Source of the DNA: Xiphydria camelus
Lineage: Eukaryota > Arthropoda > Insecta > Hymenoptera > Xiphydriidae
DNA length: 64,000 nt
Direction: 5' to 3'
Assembly: GCA_963678675.1 (NCBI GenBank)
Contig: OY783194.1
Location: forward strand, 26,700,278 to 26,764,277
Shown here: positions 22,985-34,358 of the stretch, one piece after another
Layout of the letters: each line of letters begins with the position of its first letter
Position numbering within the stretch: position 1 is the first letter of the stretch
The notes under the pieces: model-generated
What the model was told of the DNA's origin: nothing
Databases searched by the model: none
The model's input: the letters and a program-made list of their open reading frames with translations, nothing else
Position numbers and translations under genes: made by a program

Positions 22985-23852
22985 GCAACAGTATTGGAGA
23001 TATATTTTCGATCGGAAAATTGTGTTTCGATTATCGATCTTGCCTCGGCTGCTCACAGTGGGTCGTTTGTCCTTGTATCGTTCCTGTTACAACGTCTTTG
23101 GTCGTTACATACTGCCGCGACGTACGCAACGCGGCTAATGTACAGGAAATTCGATTCGATATAAAACGTTCACTGTGTGTAAAGAGAAAGAGAGAAATGA
23201 TCCATGTAGATCCTCATACACGCGATTAACGACAAACAATTTGCCGAAGCACACATATACTCTCGACACGCAGATGCGTCAGAGATACCATGTAAGAAGA
23301 AAAAAAGATTTGCAATTATGCGGTGACAAGTTTGGGGGAGTCATTATCTTACATTTCGCAGTGTCTCTGGCATTTGAAACCGAAAGCCAAGCTCTCTTTC
23401 GTGACATTTTCATTCTGTAACATGCTTACAAGTTCGTGAACATTTTTTGGACCCGAATGGTACATTCACACTCGTAAAATAGCACGAAGTGACGAGTTAC
23501 GTATGAATCTTAAATTGAAACTCTATCGGGATTTTGATTACAGTGTCATTTTATGCGCGTGACATTATCTGCAACGTTTTAGCAATTTTAGCGAACGCTA
23601 TTACATTCTTATAGATAAACATAGGTCTGGCGAAGGGAAATAACAAATCCTTTTTTAAGTTTGCTCGCCCAACGCGTATAGAAGACTACCGACATTTGTC
23701 AATGCGTGCGAGCTGCTACTGTTTTAAAACAAAGGTAGTTCTGATATATTTTCCTACTTAAAAGCATACTTTACTAGTTCCCCGAAGAATGAAATCTTAT
23801 GAATCGTTGATGCAAGGCTTTCGTACATCTTACTTTTTCAACGGACCAATCT

Positions 23853-23858
23853 AATAAA
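23853..23858 (+). terminator. Candidate polyadenylation signal of nonA
   Basis: AATAAA about 870 nt after the stop codon, followed by T-rich sequence from about 23,881. It is one of several candidates and was chosen on position only. Confidence 0.25.
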
Positions 23859-26670
23859 TGATTAAATTGAAATGAAATTAATTTTTTTGTGGTATTCGTA
23901 CCATTTAATTCATAACTAAATATCGGGGTACATTGGGTCTCGTTGCATCACTGAAACTTCATGCGAGCAAAGCCAATGGGAGAACGTTTAATTCCAAAGG
24001 AAATTGGAAATGGATGGTCTGTCGGGTATGGCTTGTATGAGATTCAAGGATGGAAGTGCAATTCCCAATTACTTGTTACCGTGAGATTATAATATCGTAC
24101 ACTGGCTGTATTATTGCTTTGTATGTCGCATAGAATACGAATCTACTATAGTCTATAAGCGGCAATAGGAAATCCTATCTGACAGATGTTAGTCGGCTGA
24201 CACTATCTGCGTTTTTGAAGTCATGACAATCTGACGAGCAGATAAAGAAAGGATAATAGTACTAATCTTAAGCTATTCATTGACGTATTCATTTATATAT
24301 ATTATATATCGCAAACCGCATAAGACGATGTTACATAACAGAAGAAACACCCAATATACAACTTCGTTGTCGGTTGAACTTTACAAAATAATTACTTAAT
24401 ATTAGAGTAAGATAGCAGGGTTAGCTGCAACTATGATAGTTGTGTTTTGTGAAGAATACCCTGACCACACAACGGAAAAATCATTTCATCAATAAAGCTC
24501 CATAAAAAAATTCAAACGCCGTTTCAGTAACTGTACGAATTTAAACCGTGAGAGTTTAATGACTTTTTTTTTGCAATATCGTATTCATTGGATTTTGTTA
24601 GTTTCGACGATATTCTTGGGTGGGGCAGTGTCTACCTGAAGTTCGACTCTGTAGTGAGGTGTTGATTAATTCTGGTGTTAGCGAGAAGTCTTTAGATAAC
24701 TTGATACCACGATAGTACACAAGGAACACGGATTCCGTCAGTGTTAGGTCAATAGGCAGGAACTTATGTTTTTAATGAAATGTTTAAATTTCATGAGTAT
24801 AGTTTTGTATTGGTGTATATATCATATATTGAAGGCGTTGGGAGCAAGGTTGCTTTTTCAATTTTCATCCAATTCATGACATAGTCTGCTTCTGATCAAC
24901 GGTTAGCTGGTAAATCTGAAGTTGAAAGTGAATTTATCAACGTAGAAAGAACATTATAGCGCTCTTCTGACGTAAAGTTTTTTTTAGTTCGTATTTAAAT
25001 GAGTGTACATTACAATTGGAGGAGAGAAATGATAGTAGAATTAGTAATCCATTCTTTTCAGGAAAGTCAATTATGCTGTTTTTAAATTCTATTATGTAGG
25101 ACAATTTCACTTGTGCTTATAGGCTAGTTGCCCATATATTGGCTCGGCCCTTAAATTAGATCATTCCCCTCTAAGCCCCCGTTTTCACTTATCAGTTCTG
25201 TATCTCATTTTAGGAATTATTGATTTAGTTTACACAACTATTCTATATTACATCACCTTCTCTCTACTATTCACCATTTTTTACTCATTGTCCGTAATTT
25301 TATTCCTATCGAGATAACATTTCTGTATACATTGGTCTGTTTCGCATCGTTATCACCACAATTAACACTCTTCGCTTGAAGGGAGTAAATCTTTATACGC
25401 ACAATGTGTTCGGAAATATTACTAAAAGAACCAATGATACGATATCACGCAAAATAGCTTAGCGAAAAATAATCTATCTGTAAGGATTCTATAAAGAGAA
25501 ACTAACTCCTTTATAAAACGTCCCGAGCATACAGAGCTTCCGCATCACAAAGTATGGAGGGAGAAAAGGAAGATATTTTTGTTCCTCGACATTTATTTCC
25601 TTCACTACGAAATGTGCAACGGCGAAGTACCGTGGCAATTTCAGTAATGTAAGGAAATACTAGCTCTACTAGGATAGTAATACCTGTTTTAACATTAATT
25701 TTCAATATACAGAGTGATTTTTGGCGAAGTATTATAGTGATACCTCGCCAATTTGAGTAAATTGAGAATTGGTTCGATGACCTATTTGAACAAAATGGAG
25801 ATCCCCTTTCATTGTTTGACGCACTTGCGATGCGGTCGTAAGCCAGAGTGGAAAATAGCAAAATTCAAATAAATGATCAGTTCTATCAAATAGGTGAGAT
25901 CGAACTGTATTTAAGCACGCAGAGATTTTCTACCATTACGATGTATTCAATTTTATTTTTCTCCATAGTCTACATAAACTATGTTAACACTGCAACTGCC
26001 GAATGACGAATATCCCTTCCATCGATTCTACTTGAATATTTAAGTCTATTTTTTAGCAATCTTTCAACATTTTTTTCATGATGACTTGTCTTCAAGGCGT
26101 TTAAAAAATGTTTTCCGGAAAACTGATTGTGGCATTTTTTTTTCATCAGCCAAGTAATGAAGCAAAGTATTTTAATTTGACTAATGTCGTCGTTGGGACA
26201 ACTTCTTGCAATTTACGGCACAGCTCTTTCTACCTTGAAAATTCGTTTAGTCTGATAGGGTATGATGAGGGGTAAACAATCGAAGCTTGTAGTATTTGCA
26301 CGTAAAATGTATTACGATTTTATTTACATAAGCACTTGCGATTTCAATGTCTATCCTCTAATTTACTACATATTTATACTTCTAATCAGTAGTAAATTGT
26401 AACAAGCGTAGTATATGATTCCACATCAAGTGCAAGCATGTACTAAGTTTTATTTATTTCGGGCAATAATTACGTTTATACGTGCGGTAAATATGATTGA
26501 TAAAAACAAATTCATGAAATGGATTTAAATAATGAGAATCTTTTTTAATACTTTTTCCATTTAAAAAATTTGTTTACAACCATTTTCGCTCTTTATTATA
26601 TTAGAGATGTTTGTTATGTTTTTGGGATCATTTTTTTTCTTAGTATTATATAAATCGCTTTGAATTAACA

Positions 26671-26833
26671 TAAGGACCGATTCGACCAAGTCCCCTCAAA
26701 CTTAAGTGACACTTAGTTGCTATGGAATAGCCAATAGCAAAGCAGTCTCCAGTAGCAGCTGCTTTGCTATTGGCTGCTCCATAGGAATTGAGTGTCACTT
26801 AAGTTTGAGGGGACTTGGTCGAACCGGCCCTAA
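26671..26833. repeat. Foldback MITE (GGTTCGACCAAGTCCCC type)
   Basis: Arms of about 70 nt. The outer part pairs TTCGACCAAGTCCCCTCAAA with TTTGAGGGGACTTGGTCGAA and continues with ACTTAAGTGACACT and GCCAATAGCAAAGCAG. The high arm identity suggests a fairly recent insertion. Confidence 0.85.
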
Positions 26834-27410
26834 GTGTTATGTTGCTCTCTCACTTATTTTCAATCTATCACAAACCTAAACATCTAATTTATATAAATCT
26901 GTGCTTCTAATATGTAAACGCAATGATTAAGTGTTTCGTAAAAAAAAAGATTATTGTTGGATATATCTTTTTCCAACGCGCATCACTTACCATCAAGAAC
27001 CTGATTTATCTCGCATTCGACAAAGATAAAACCGACGAGGCGCGCCTCAGCCGCCAATTGTCCAAAAAATTTGCCAAATGCAGACGACCAACTTACTTCG
27101 AATATCTTGGACGTGGGCATCCGCATACGATATCAACTGAATCAACTTTGTTCTTCATGCGACACCCGGGTCCAAAAAACTGTGTTTGCAGTTGCAACAC
27201 TCTTATCCAATTTGAACATTTTGATCTGCGATCTAAACGTTAACGGTCGCAGAGCAGAGTCGTTAACGGAGGAGAGAGACAGCAATCACAAGATAGGCTT
27301 ACTTACTTGAATCCACTAGTCATTGAACCACTATAACGAGGTGAGTAGACTTTGTGAAAATGTTATTAAAAGTTAATCTTATACTATACCATTGGGGTGG
27401 GACGCCGGCA

Positions 27411-27702
27411 CACTTGGAGAAATAATTGTTGGTACCAAAAAAAATATTTCTCAAATCAAGAATACATGATCTTACAAATTTATAAGAATATAAATTCTTG
27501 GTCGAAGAATATATATTCATATTCTCTTGATTCGGAATACCTTCGTTGGAACAAGAAATTCTTTCTGCGCGAAAAAAAAAACAATTACTCAAGACTATCA
27601 AATATTTTCTCGCACGAAGAACACCATGGCTTGATCCTGGAATTATCATGTTTTTGATTGAAGTAAATATTTTGTTAGCACCAGCAATTATTTCTCTCAG
27701 TG
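27411..27702. repeat. Foldback MITE, family C (copy 1)
   Basis: The ends are CACTTGGAGAAATAATTGTT and AGCAATTATTTCTCTCAGTG. It shares a long ordered interior with 46,804-47,097, for example CGAAGAATATATATTC, GAAATTCTTTCTGCG and TCATGTTTTTGATTGAAG. Confidence 0.8.
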
Positions 27703-28844
27703 TATATGGTAAAGCGTATGAACAATTATCTGTGAACAAGAAAATAATTTCTTCAATTTGATGTCGTTTCCTATTAATTTCTCTACAGAGAAAACTGTTC
27801 ATATTCTTTGCTAAACAAAATGTATCTTATTCGCATGTTGACCCCGATCGTTGAATGATAAACGATACTTTTACAGCAGGTTGGGTACAACGTTCTATGC
27901 AGTACGTGAACTGTATTTTACAAAAAAAAAACGTCCCTTACTCGAAAAACCGCGCGAGAGTGTTCCCATCATCCTGTGGAGTCTATCGAACGTAAAAGCA
28001 GCCCAGAAAATATTTCTACCCGAGACAACCGAAATATTTAACTCGCAGTGTATCGGATTGTCGGGGTTTGCTATTGATAATCTGGGCTGTTCGGCGACAA
28101 ATTATAACTTATCGATTTAATAATACAATCAGCGACTGAAAAAAGAACTCTGATTATTTGCAGCTATATGAAAACCTTGTCTACGCGATTGAAGATGTTT
28201 CTATTCTTGAAAATAGATATCACGTATTCTCTGCTCCGAATTCTGATATAATAATGGACATGAAGGGGATGCAGTTGGGAACGACGTTTATTTTTCCTTT
28301 TTAACGAATTTATTAATATTAGTGTAAACGACAAATGATGGCTATGAGAATTTGGAGTAAATAAATAACGTGTTACATATTTAGGGTGTTTAGTGATCGA
28401 TAAAATGGGGAAGGAATCGTGGGATTTTTTCAGCATCTTTGAAAGTAGAAGGAATTCATGAAATAAACGAAAGGCCGTAAGATTTGTTGAAAAGATGATT
28501 TTTTAATGTTGGGTTGTACTATTCTTAGACTAACAAATTACAAATGAAATGAGCAAGACCTGAGATTTTATGAAAATCGTTAGACACAACATCACTAGAC
28601 ATCCTGATGTATAGAAAGAAAGACAGATTGTGAAACTCCAATGATGCTGGAAGTAAGACTTGAACATTGATAGATCGTTTTTTCAATTTTAGGATTGAAT
28701 GATGAACAGAAATTTCGCTATTACAACGAAAGATTTTTTCGGGATATTCTTACTTTGAATATTTTGTGATGACGATCGATCAGTGTTTTATTCCTGCTAC
28801 AAATAACTATAGAGATAAGACGATCGTGCTACATGAGACTGTCT

Positions 28845-28967
28845 GGGGTGGGATTCTGTATCTATAGAATTCTATAATCGCTATCGTCGTGCATATTTTT
28901 CCAAGTATAATAAAACATGTATAATGATAGTGACTATAGAATACTATCGATATAGAATCCTGCCCCT
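28845..28967. repeat. Short decayed foldback
   Basis: GGGGTGGGATTCTGTATCTA on the left pairs imperfectly with TCGATATAGAATCCTGCCCC on the right. The arms are about 45 nt with several mismatches. Confidence 0.55.
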
Positions 28968-29586
28968 GTTTTATACGACCTAGGATGTAGTTATATCATT
29001 TAATGAAAATGGTAAATCAGGGAACCTGCTGAAAATATGCTTATTTAATAGAGATTTTAGGTGAATTATCAGGAATAAAGTTGTTTTGTAAGTTCTTCTA
29101 ATCAAATTGTGTTATTAGGAGTTTAATTTAATTTACTTTTTTCTTATTATTCCTGTGATATTGTCCAAAAACCAATGACCCTTTTGAATTTTGATCATTT
29201 CGAAGATGTTTAAACATACCATTGGGGTATTTTTATCAGCGTTTTGCAGCTTTTTATTTTGTACCTACTTGTTCGTCTTTCTAATAATTTCATCTACATT
29301 CAGTTAAACAATTTAACAGTTAAATGAAATCTATTGATTAATGGCGAATGTACTTAAATTCATTGATATAATAGATCCTTGATATTGATATTTATATGAG
29401 ACTGATACAATTTTATCACTGAGCTTTTAAAATATTCGTTTCATAATATTGCCTTCCAATTTAATACAAGTGTACTTTGGCCCCAGAAATTAAATTTTTC
29501 AGTAGTTTTTATTTTGTCACGCATTAGTATAAATAAATTTTGACGTGTCTAGAGTATAATCTTCATGAAGTCTTGTGTGATTACAG

Positions 29587-29630
29587 ATACGTGCAGCCGC
29601 CGGATAACAGCAGCTAACTGCCATTTTCAG
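29587..29630 (+). other. Exon-like unit 1 (44 nt), possible alternative nonA 3' exon
   Basis: Bounded by TGTGTGATTACAG before and CATTTTCAG/GTGAGT after, both strong. Joined to nonA exon 7 (phase 1) it stays open for 15 codons and continues into the next unit. Joined to the microexon it stops after six codons (IRAAAG). Ownership by nonA is inference. Confidence 0.5.
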
Positions 29631-29763
29631 GTGAGTCGATATTCTGTATTTATAAGTTCCCAAAATAGATAGTTCAGAAACTATAAAAGGAGAAATTAGG
29701 TATACCGAGAACTGAAATTCAGTGGATTCATTTAGTGCATAGTTCCTTGTTTCTTGTTCACAG

Positions 29764-29836
29764 GTGCGAAATGATCATTTCAGATTAGGATTGCATTCGG
29801 ATATTAAAAAGATGCAATGGAAGCATCAGTATTAAG
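29764..29836 (+). other. Exon-like unit 2 (73 nt)
   Basis: Acceptor TTCTTGTTCACAG, donor TATTAAG/GTTCGT. In the frame continuing from unit 1 it encodes VRNDHFRLGLHSDIKKMQ, then WKHQY and TAA, so the stop falls four bases before the donor. Confidence 0.45.
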
Positions 29837-30027
29837 GTTCGTTTTTTATCATATTCGATATTTCCCCTAATTTAGCTCCATTCTTTCTTTCCTCCTCATC
29901 TTTTCGAATGATGACACATCTTTCGGGTCTGATATTTTTGATGTCAATTTCCCAACGTTTTCTGACTGCACGAGTATCACGATAAATTTACTTCGATTGT
30001 GTTTCGTAAGATTTCATCTCAAAACAG

Positions 30028-30124
30028 TTGTTTTTTGTTGTATGAGTAGATGAAGCCGAGTAGCAGGGGAACTGTGACTTAACAGTTAAACTATGAGGTG
30101 AAGCACTGACGCCATCATGAAGAG
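30028..30124 (+). other. Exon-like unit 3, untranslated
   Basis: Candidate acceptors are at AAAACAG (30,027) and TATGAG (30,045). The donor is GAAGAG/GTGAGA. It is full of stop codons, so it is non-coding if transcribed. Confidence 0.35.
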
Positions 30125-30443
30125 GTGAGAACAGAGCTTTTCTACATACTGTTTAATTCAAGAAATAACACGTCGGAACGATTGTTAATATTATGTTAAT
30201 TGAAACTTTAAATTGCTTTTGCGACTATAGCTTTATGAAAAAAAAAACTTTGCTTCCTGTTGCACCTTTTGTAATTAAGACGTCTAATTAGGTTTTTCTT
30301 TATCAAATGATGATCACATCTTTCGGGACTGACCATTTTGATGTAAATTTATCCCAACGTGTACTGATAAAAAAATTATTGAAATTTATTTCTTATTGGA
30401 ATAAACATTGCTTCATTTTCATACGATTTTCGTATTATTTCAG

Positions 30444-30492
30444 GAGTTACACCATTGCAGCATACTCTTAGGAGGAACATCGAACGTTCCAG
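30444..30492 (+). other. Exon-like unit 4 (49 nt), untranslated
   Basis: Acceptor CGTATTATTTCAG/GAGTTA, donor GTTCCAG/GTATCT. Both are near consensus and the unit is GC-richer than its surroundings. Confidence 0.4.
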
Positions 30493-30786
30493 GTATCTTT
30501 TTTTTTTAATTCAATACATGTAGCGGTATAATTCCGCTTGTTCCAGTAATATGCGATATATTATTTGTTCTAAAAAATATGCTTCTAAAATTTCTAATTC
30601 ACATTTGCCTTACACTGCCATATATTATAGTTCATTACAAAAATGTCAAAATGATGAAATATTGGCTAGAGTCCTGAATTAAAGATGACACATCATTCGT
30701 TCAACTTACTGATTTCAATTTATTAAAAGTGTATTTATATGTAGCGTTAAAATTGGTTTACGAAGTTATATGGTTGTATGTTACAG

Positions 30787-30895
30787 ATTAATTCAGGCGC
30801 AGCTTGACATCGAGTTCCGCGAAAGAGTAGACTATAGGAATAGAAGTTTCCTGAATCAAATTCAATAATGTATTGTGAAAATGCAAGTGAATAAA
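30787..30895 (+). other. Exon-like unit 5 with polyadenylation signal
   Basis: The acceptor GTTACAG is followed by ATTAATTCAGGCGCAGCTTG, with no donor downstream and AATAAA at 30,890-30,895. It would be the terminal exon of the chain. Confidence 0.4.
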
Positions 30896-31160
30896 TTGAG
30901 TGATAATTATCTCCGAGTATTATTTTTGCTCAATCTCTCTTGCTTATTACCTTATATAAAAACAAATACCTCAAATTCCCACTCTATTCATAATTTCGTA
31001 TCCATTGCTTCGTGTAATAAGTATCGCGATGTTGTAATACGATTTATAAATATGAATGCGTTGGCTCATTAATATGTAGCAGGATACGAATGCTCGATCC
31101 ATCCGTCGATCTCATTCGACTAGACTCTGACGACGGTAAATATCGTTCGCGCTAGTGATA

Positions 31161-31180
31161 GAGAGAGAGAGAGAGAGAGG
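31161..31180. repeat. (GA)n microsatellite
   Basis: Twenty bases of near-pure GA repeat. Similar short GA runs occur at 42,497-42,514 and 45,931-45,942. Confidence 0.85.
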
Positions 31181-32887
31181 ATCCGAATTTTGCGAGGTAA
31201 ATTTAGGAGAAGGTTGTTTTTCCAGAAGACTCACCTATTTTTTTCTTCAAATCATTCATCATCCTGCAAATAACAACCGTCGGAAGAGGACCGAAATGAA
31301 CTTTTCACAAGAGGTAAAGCTTTGATAACATTTTATTGTTAACCGCAGAAAAAGCCATATACACTTTCACACGAAATTGATCGTAGTTCGTAATAACGTC
31401 GAAAATTTATAATAATAATTGAATGTTGTACATAAATATAAAGTCGGCAATGTTGCACGTGTCTTTATGTGCCACAAACGGTACAAAAATTATTTCGAAC
31501 GCCCCTCGCAACACTCGCTGAACTTGTTGAACTTATTATACTCGGTGACAGTGACGTGTTATGTTCATATAACTAGGATGTCTACTCTTGTCTTGCGATC
31601 GACGCGATGATCGCATATCGAGGTGCGCTTAGTTCAGAGAGCTTTGAGTTTACAATACATGAGATGCGTTTTCGTTAAAATTAGTAATTAAATACACGGC
31701 CGGAGCGGGTGGAAGGAACGATTTTGGTGTTTGCGCCTCTATACATCTACCCTATATCCTATTACTTGTAGCCGCGGCGGGCGAGTGCCAGTTTCTTTAT
31801 TTTATTTTTTGCATTTACTCGATTAACGCAGCACGCATATTACTTTTTTTTTTTCAAATCATACCTCGCGAAGTAGCACAGATTTAGAATAGCAATTATA
31901 TCCTTTAGCTCTTGCGTGTTCTTTCGCGTCGCAAGTCTCTAATATAAACTGGAATTTCATAGAGCGGCGGTATTTTTTGCCTTCTCGCAACTATCTCCAA
32001 CTCTATATTTTTTATTTGCCCCCCCCCCCCCCCCAAATATCCTTCACGACGGGGATTTTCTCGGGGCACGGATCGGCTCGCATCAGAATCCTCGACTCCC
32101 TCAAGATACATTATCAATATTTTCTAATATTCTTTACCTCTTAATACTTATTAAATATCCTTTTATAATTATTGTAGATCACAGACAACTTGTTCTTAAT
32201 TCATAAAAACAATTCAATTATTTCTTTCTTCCCATAGTTTATCAACGCGCGTGTGTACGTGTAAATGTGTGCGTAGCCGCACGTGTTCATCGTGTATATT
32301 CGGCTCACCGAAAAAAATGCCAACATCGCGGGTCCGCGTTGGACGTGATAACGCGTGTAGAGTCAGTCCCCACGGGTATTGCTCCGAATTCCTCATCGAT
32401 CACGAAGAAGTCAATGTACATTTCTTCGAACATAGGCTCCGTAGTGACGCGTTGCATTGCCGACATTCGATAATCATTCGCTCTTGAAAATTTAGTGGAC
32501 TATTTTGTCCTTCTGTAGTCCGCAAAAAATTCGTTCTACATCGCATGCCTCGCGCGCAAATGGCAAAAGGATTCGACCCTCGAGATGCTACGCTTCCCGT
32601 ACAATTGAACAATGGTGCGTAATAGCGATCGATACGCGACTGCTCGTCGTATACGTTACAGCGACGCAAACACGACAGTACCCCGAAAGTGCTCTATCAC
32701 CCGGGCGAGTGATCGAAATTGAGCTTTCTTAATAATTATGCGCGCGTACCCCAGACTGGACGGGACGCAATTCGTGTGGAAAACCCCAAATAAAATTCGT
32801 TCAGGAGGGAAAAATATGCGCGTTCATCTTCGCCGCGTTCAGCGATCCTATACAACGATGCTCTATATTCGCAAAGTATTTTCCATC

Positions 32888-33175
32888 GTTAGAAAAATAT
32901 CTGGAGTTGAGTAAAATATTTTGTCGGATAGTATTAAATAGAAAAAAAGTTGATCAAGGAAATTTTCTCTCGTTAGTGCCAAATAGAATATCCGAGTAAA
33001 ACAAACCGCGTTGAAAGCTATCTGGAATCTAGTAAAATATTATTGTCGGAATTAAAAAAAAAAGAGTGTCAAACAAATTTTTTCTCGATACACATTACGA
33101 GCATCCGTAATGTATATAGCTCGTCAATGCCACAAATGGAATATCGAAGTAAAACGAACCGCATGGGAAATAGGC
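32888..33175. repeat. Diverged direct duplication
   Basis: TCTGGAGTTGAGTAAAATATT and TCTGGAATCTAGTAAAATATT occur about 123 nt apart. CCAAATAGAATATCCGAGTA and CACAAATGGAATATCGAAGT occur about 150 nt apart in the same order. This is an old tandem duplication of about 130 bases. Confidence 0.45.
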
Positions 33176-34294
33176 AGACGCTAAAGAGATACATTTTCAC
33201 GGCAAACCCATTTGGTACATTATGCCCGCTCAATAAAATCGACGCGATAATGCCATCGACCACCGGGCACTCTAATATCGCGACTCCGATTCACCCCCGC
33301 GACCATTGACAGCGAAATCCCTCCGAAGCGTCGTAACGTGTTTGCGTATCAACGTCAAGCAGACGCGGAATATCGATATGCCTAAATGTTAGGTTTATCG
33401 GTGTGTGCGAGCAAGTGTCGTGTCGGTGTGTCGTATTGATCGCTACGATGCACGGTGGGTGGATACACGTCGTGATCACACAGCAAGCGAATTAGTAATA
33501 TCTTTAACGTTATCGGTGTTTATTTACTTATTAAGTTTAGTCGATAAATAACGTGACGTATTAATATACGATAGCGTTTGCGAATTGAATTTTCCTTCGC
33601 TCTCCCTCCCTCCCCCGTTACCCGCTACAATATAATGTCTCTTTCTCTCCCTCGCGCTTTTTGTTCTCCCCTCGCAGTCGCCCGCTTCGATCACGGAGTG
33701 AACCAGAGCGGGTGTAGTTATAGCGCTTTTCCCTCGCGGATCGAAAGAGACACCGGATATCGACGCGACGACGCGTTCGAAAATCTCGTCGCACCGGTTA
33801 TCTTGTTTTTTAGCGCGGGGTGGAGGCACCGCGAGCCGGTATTTCCTCGTCGACGGGAAATGGAACGGACGATCGACGAGGAAGCATCGATTTCGAACGG
33901 TGGCTGCGAAAATTGTACAGCGTGGACGAGCAGTGTTGCGTTGAGTTCTCTGCGGCTTATTCGCGACGCGATATGAGAATGGAAAGGAAATGACAGTCAC
34001 CTTGGAATTCATGTGTAATATATGCCTAACGATGAGAATCAAGCCGATATGGTGCGACGGTGTGCAGCGTGAAATATGTTGGTCGTGTCGAGGGACGTTT
34101 TTTGGGGGTAGGTGAGTAGATACTCGCAGAATCATCGGTGCGACGCCGTTTCTGGTTCACTCCTCGACGCGACGAATTCGTCGAAGTGCGGAATCGACCT
34201 CCCGAGGTCGCCATCGTCACGCGGCGCTTCCTTGAATCGAGTCGGTTTTAGTGGGGTCTCCACGAGATATTGTTCAAGCCCTGGAATTGGCGCT

Positions 34295-34358
34295 TCAGAC
34301 TGTTGCCATCGGCCCAGGTGGAGTCGAGATACTCGTCGTCATCATCTTGCTCAAGTTT
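34295..34358 (-). CDS. tipE: tipE terminal coding exon (64 nt)
   Basis: Acceptor TTCTTTTTCAG/AAACTTGAG supplies the A that completes GGA after exon 4. It encodes NLSKMMTTSISTPPG, PMATV and TGA. The tail matches the conserved TipE C-terminus as I recall it, and the phase fits exactly. It is isolated 12.9 kb from exon 4 and easily missed by gene prediction. Confidence 0.88.

Larger units (their letters stand above)
22985..29586 (+). other. nonA 3' UTR and downstream sequence
   Basis: No supported protein gene. Candidate polyadenylation signals AATAAA occur at 23,853 and 24,491. Repeats at 26,671-26,833, 27,411-27,702 and 28,845-28,967 are listed separately. Open frames at 26,923-27,310 and 27,851-28,120 (plus) show no motif. 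If the units at 29,587-30,900 belong to nonA this interval is partly intron. Confidence 0.45.
30896..34294. other. nonA-tipE convergent interval and tipE 3' UTR
   Basis: No gene on either strand. A (GA) microsatellite is at 31,161-31,180 and a C16 run at 32,019-32,034. A diverged direct duplication covers about 32,888-33,175. The GC-rich block 33,540-34,294 lies directly downstream of the tipE stop codon on the minus strand and is probably its 3' UTR; open frames there are compositional. TTTATT near 33,519 could be the tipE polyadenylation signal on the minus strand. Confidence 0.45.

Noticed and set aside
22616..23056. 146-codon minus-strand frame near the nonA last exon
   Set aside because: Antisense of the nonA terminal exon; its His/Tyr repeats are the complement of the Asp/Met/Gly-rich coding sequence.
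33524..34135. 203-codon minus-strand frame
   Set aside because: Directly downstream of the tipE stop, in GC-rich sequence open on both strands; better explained as tipE 3' UTR.
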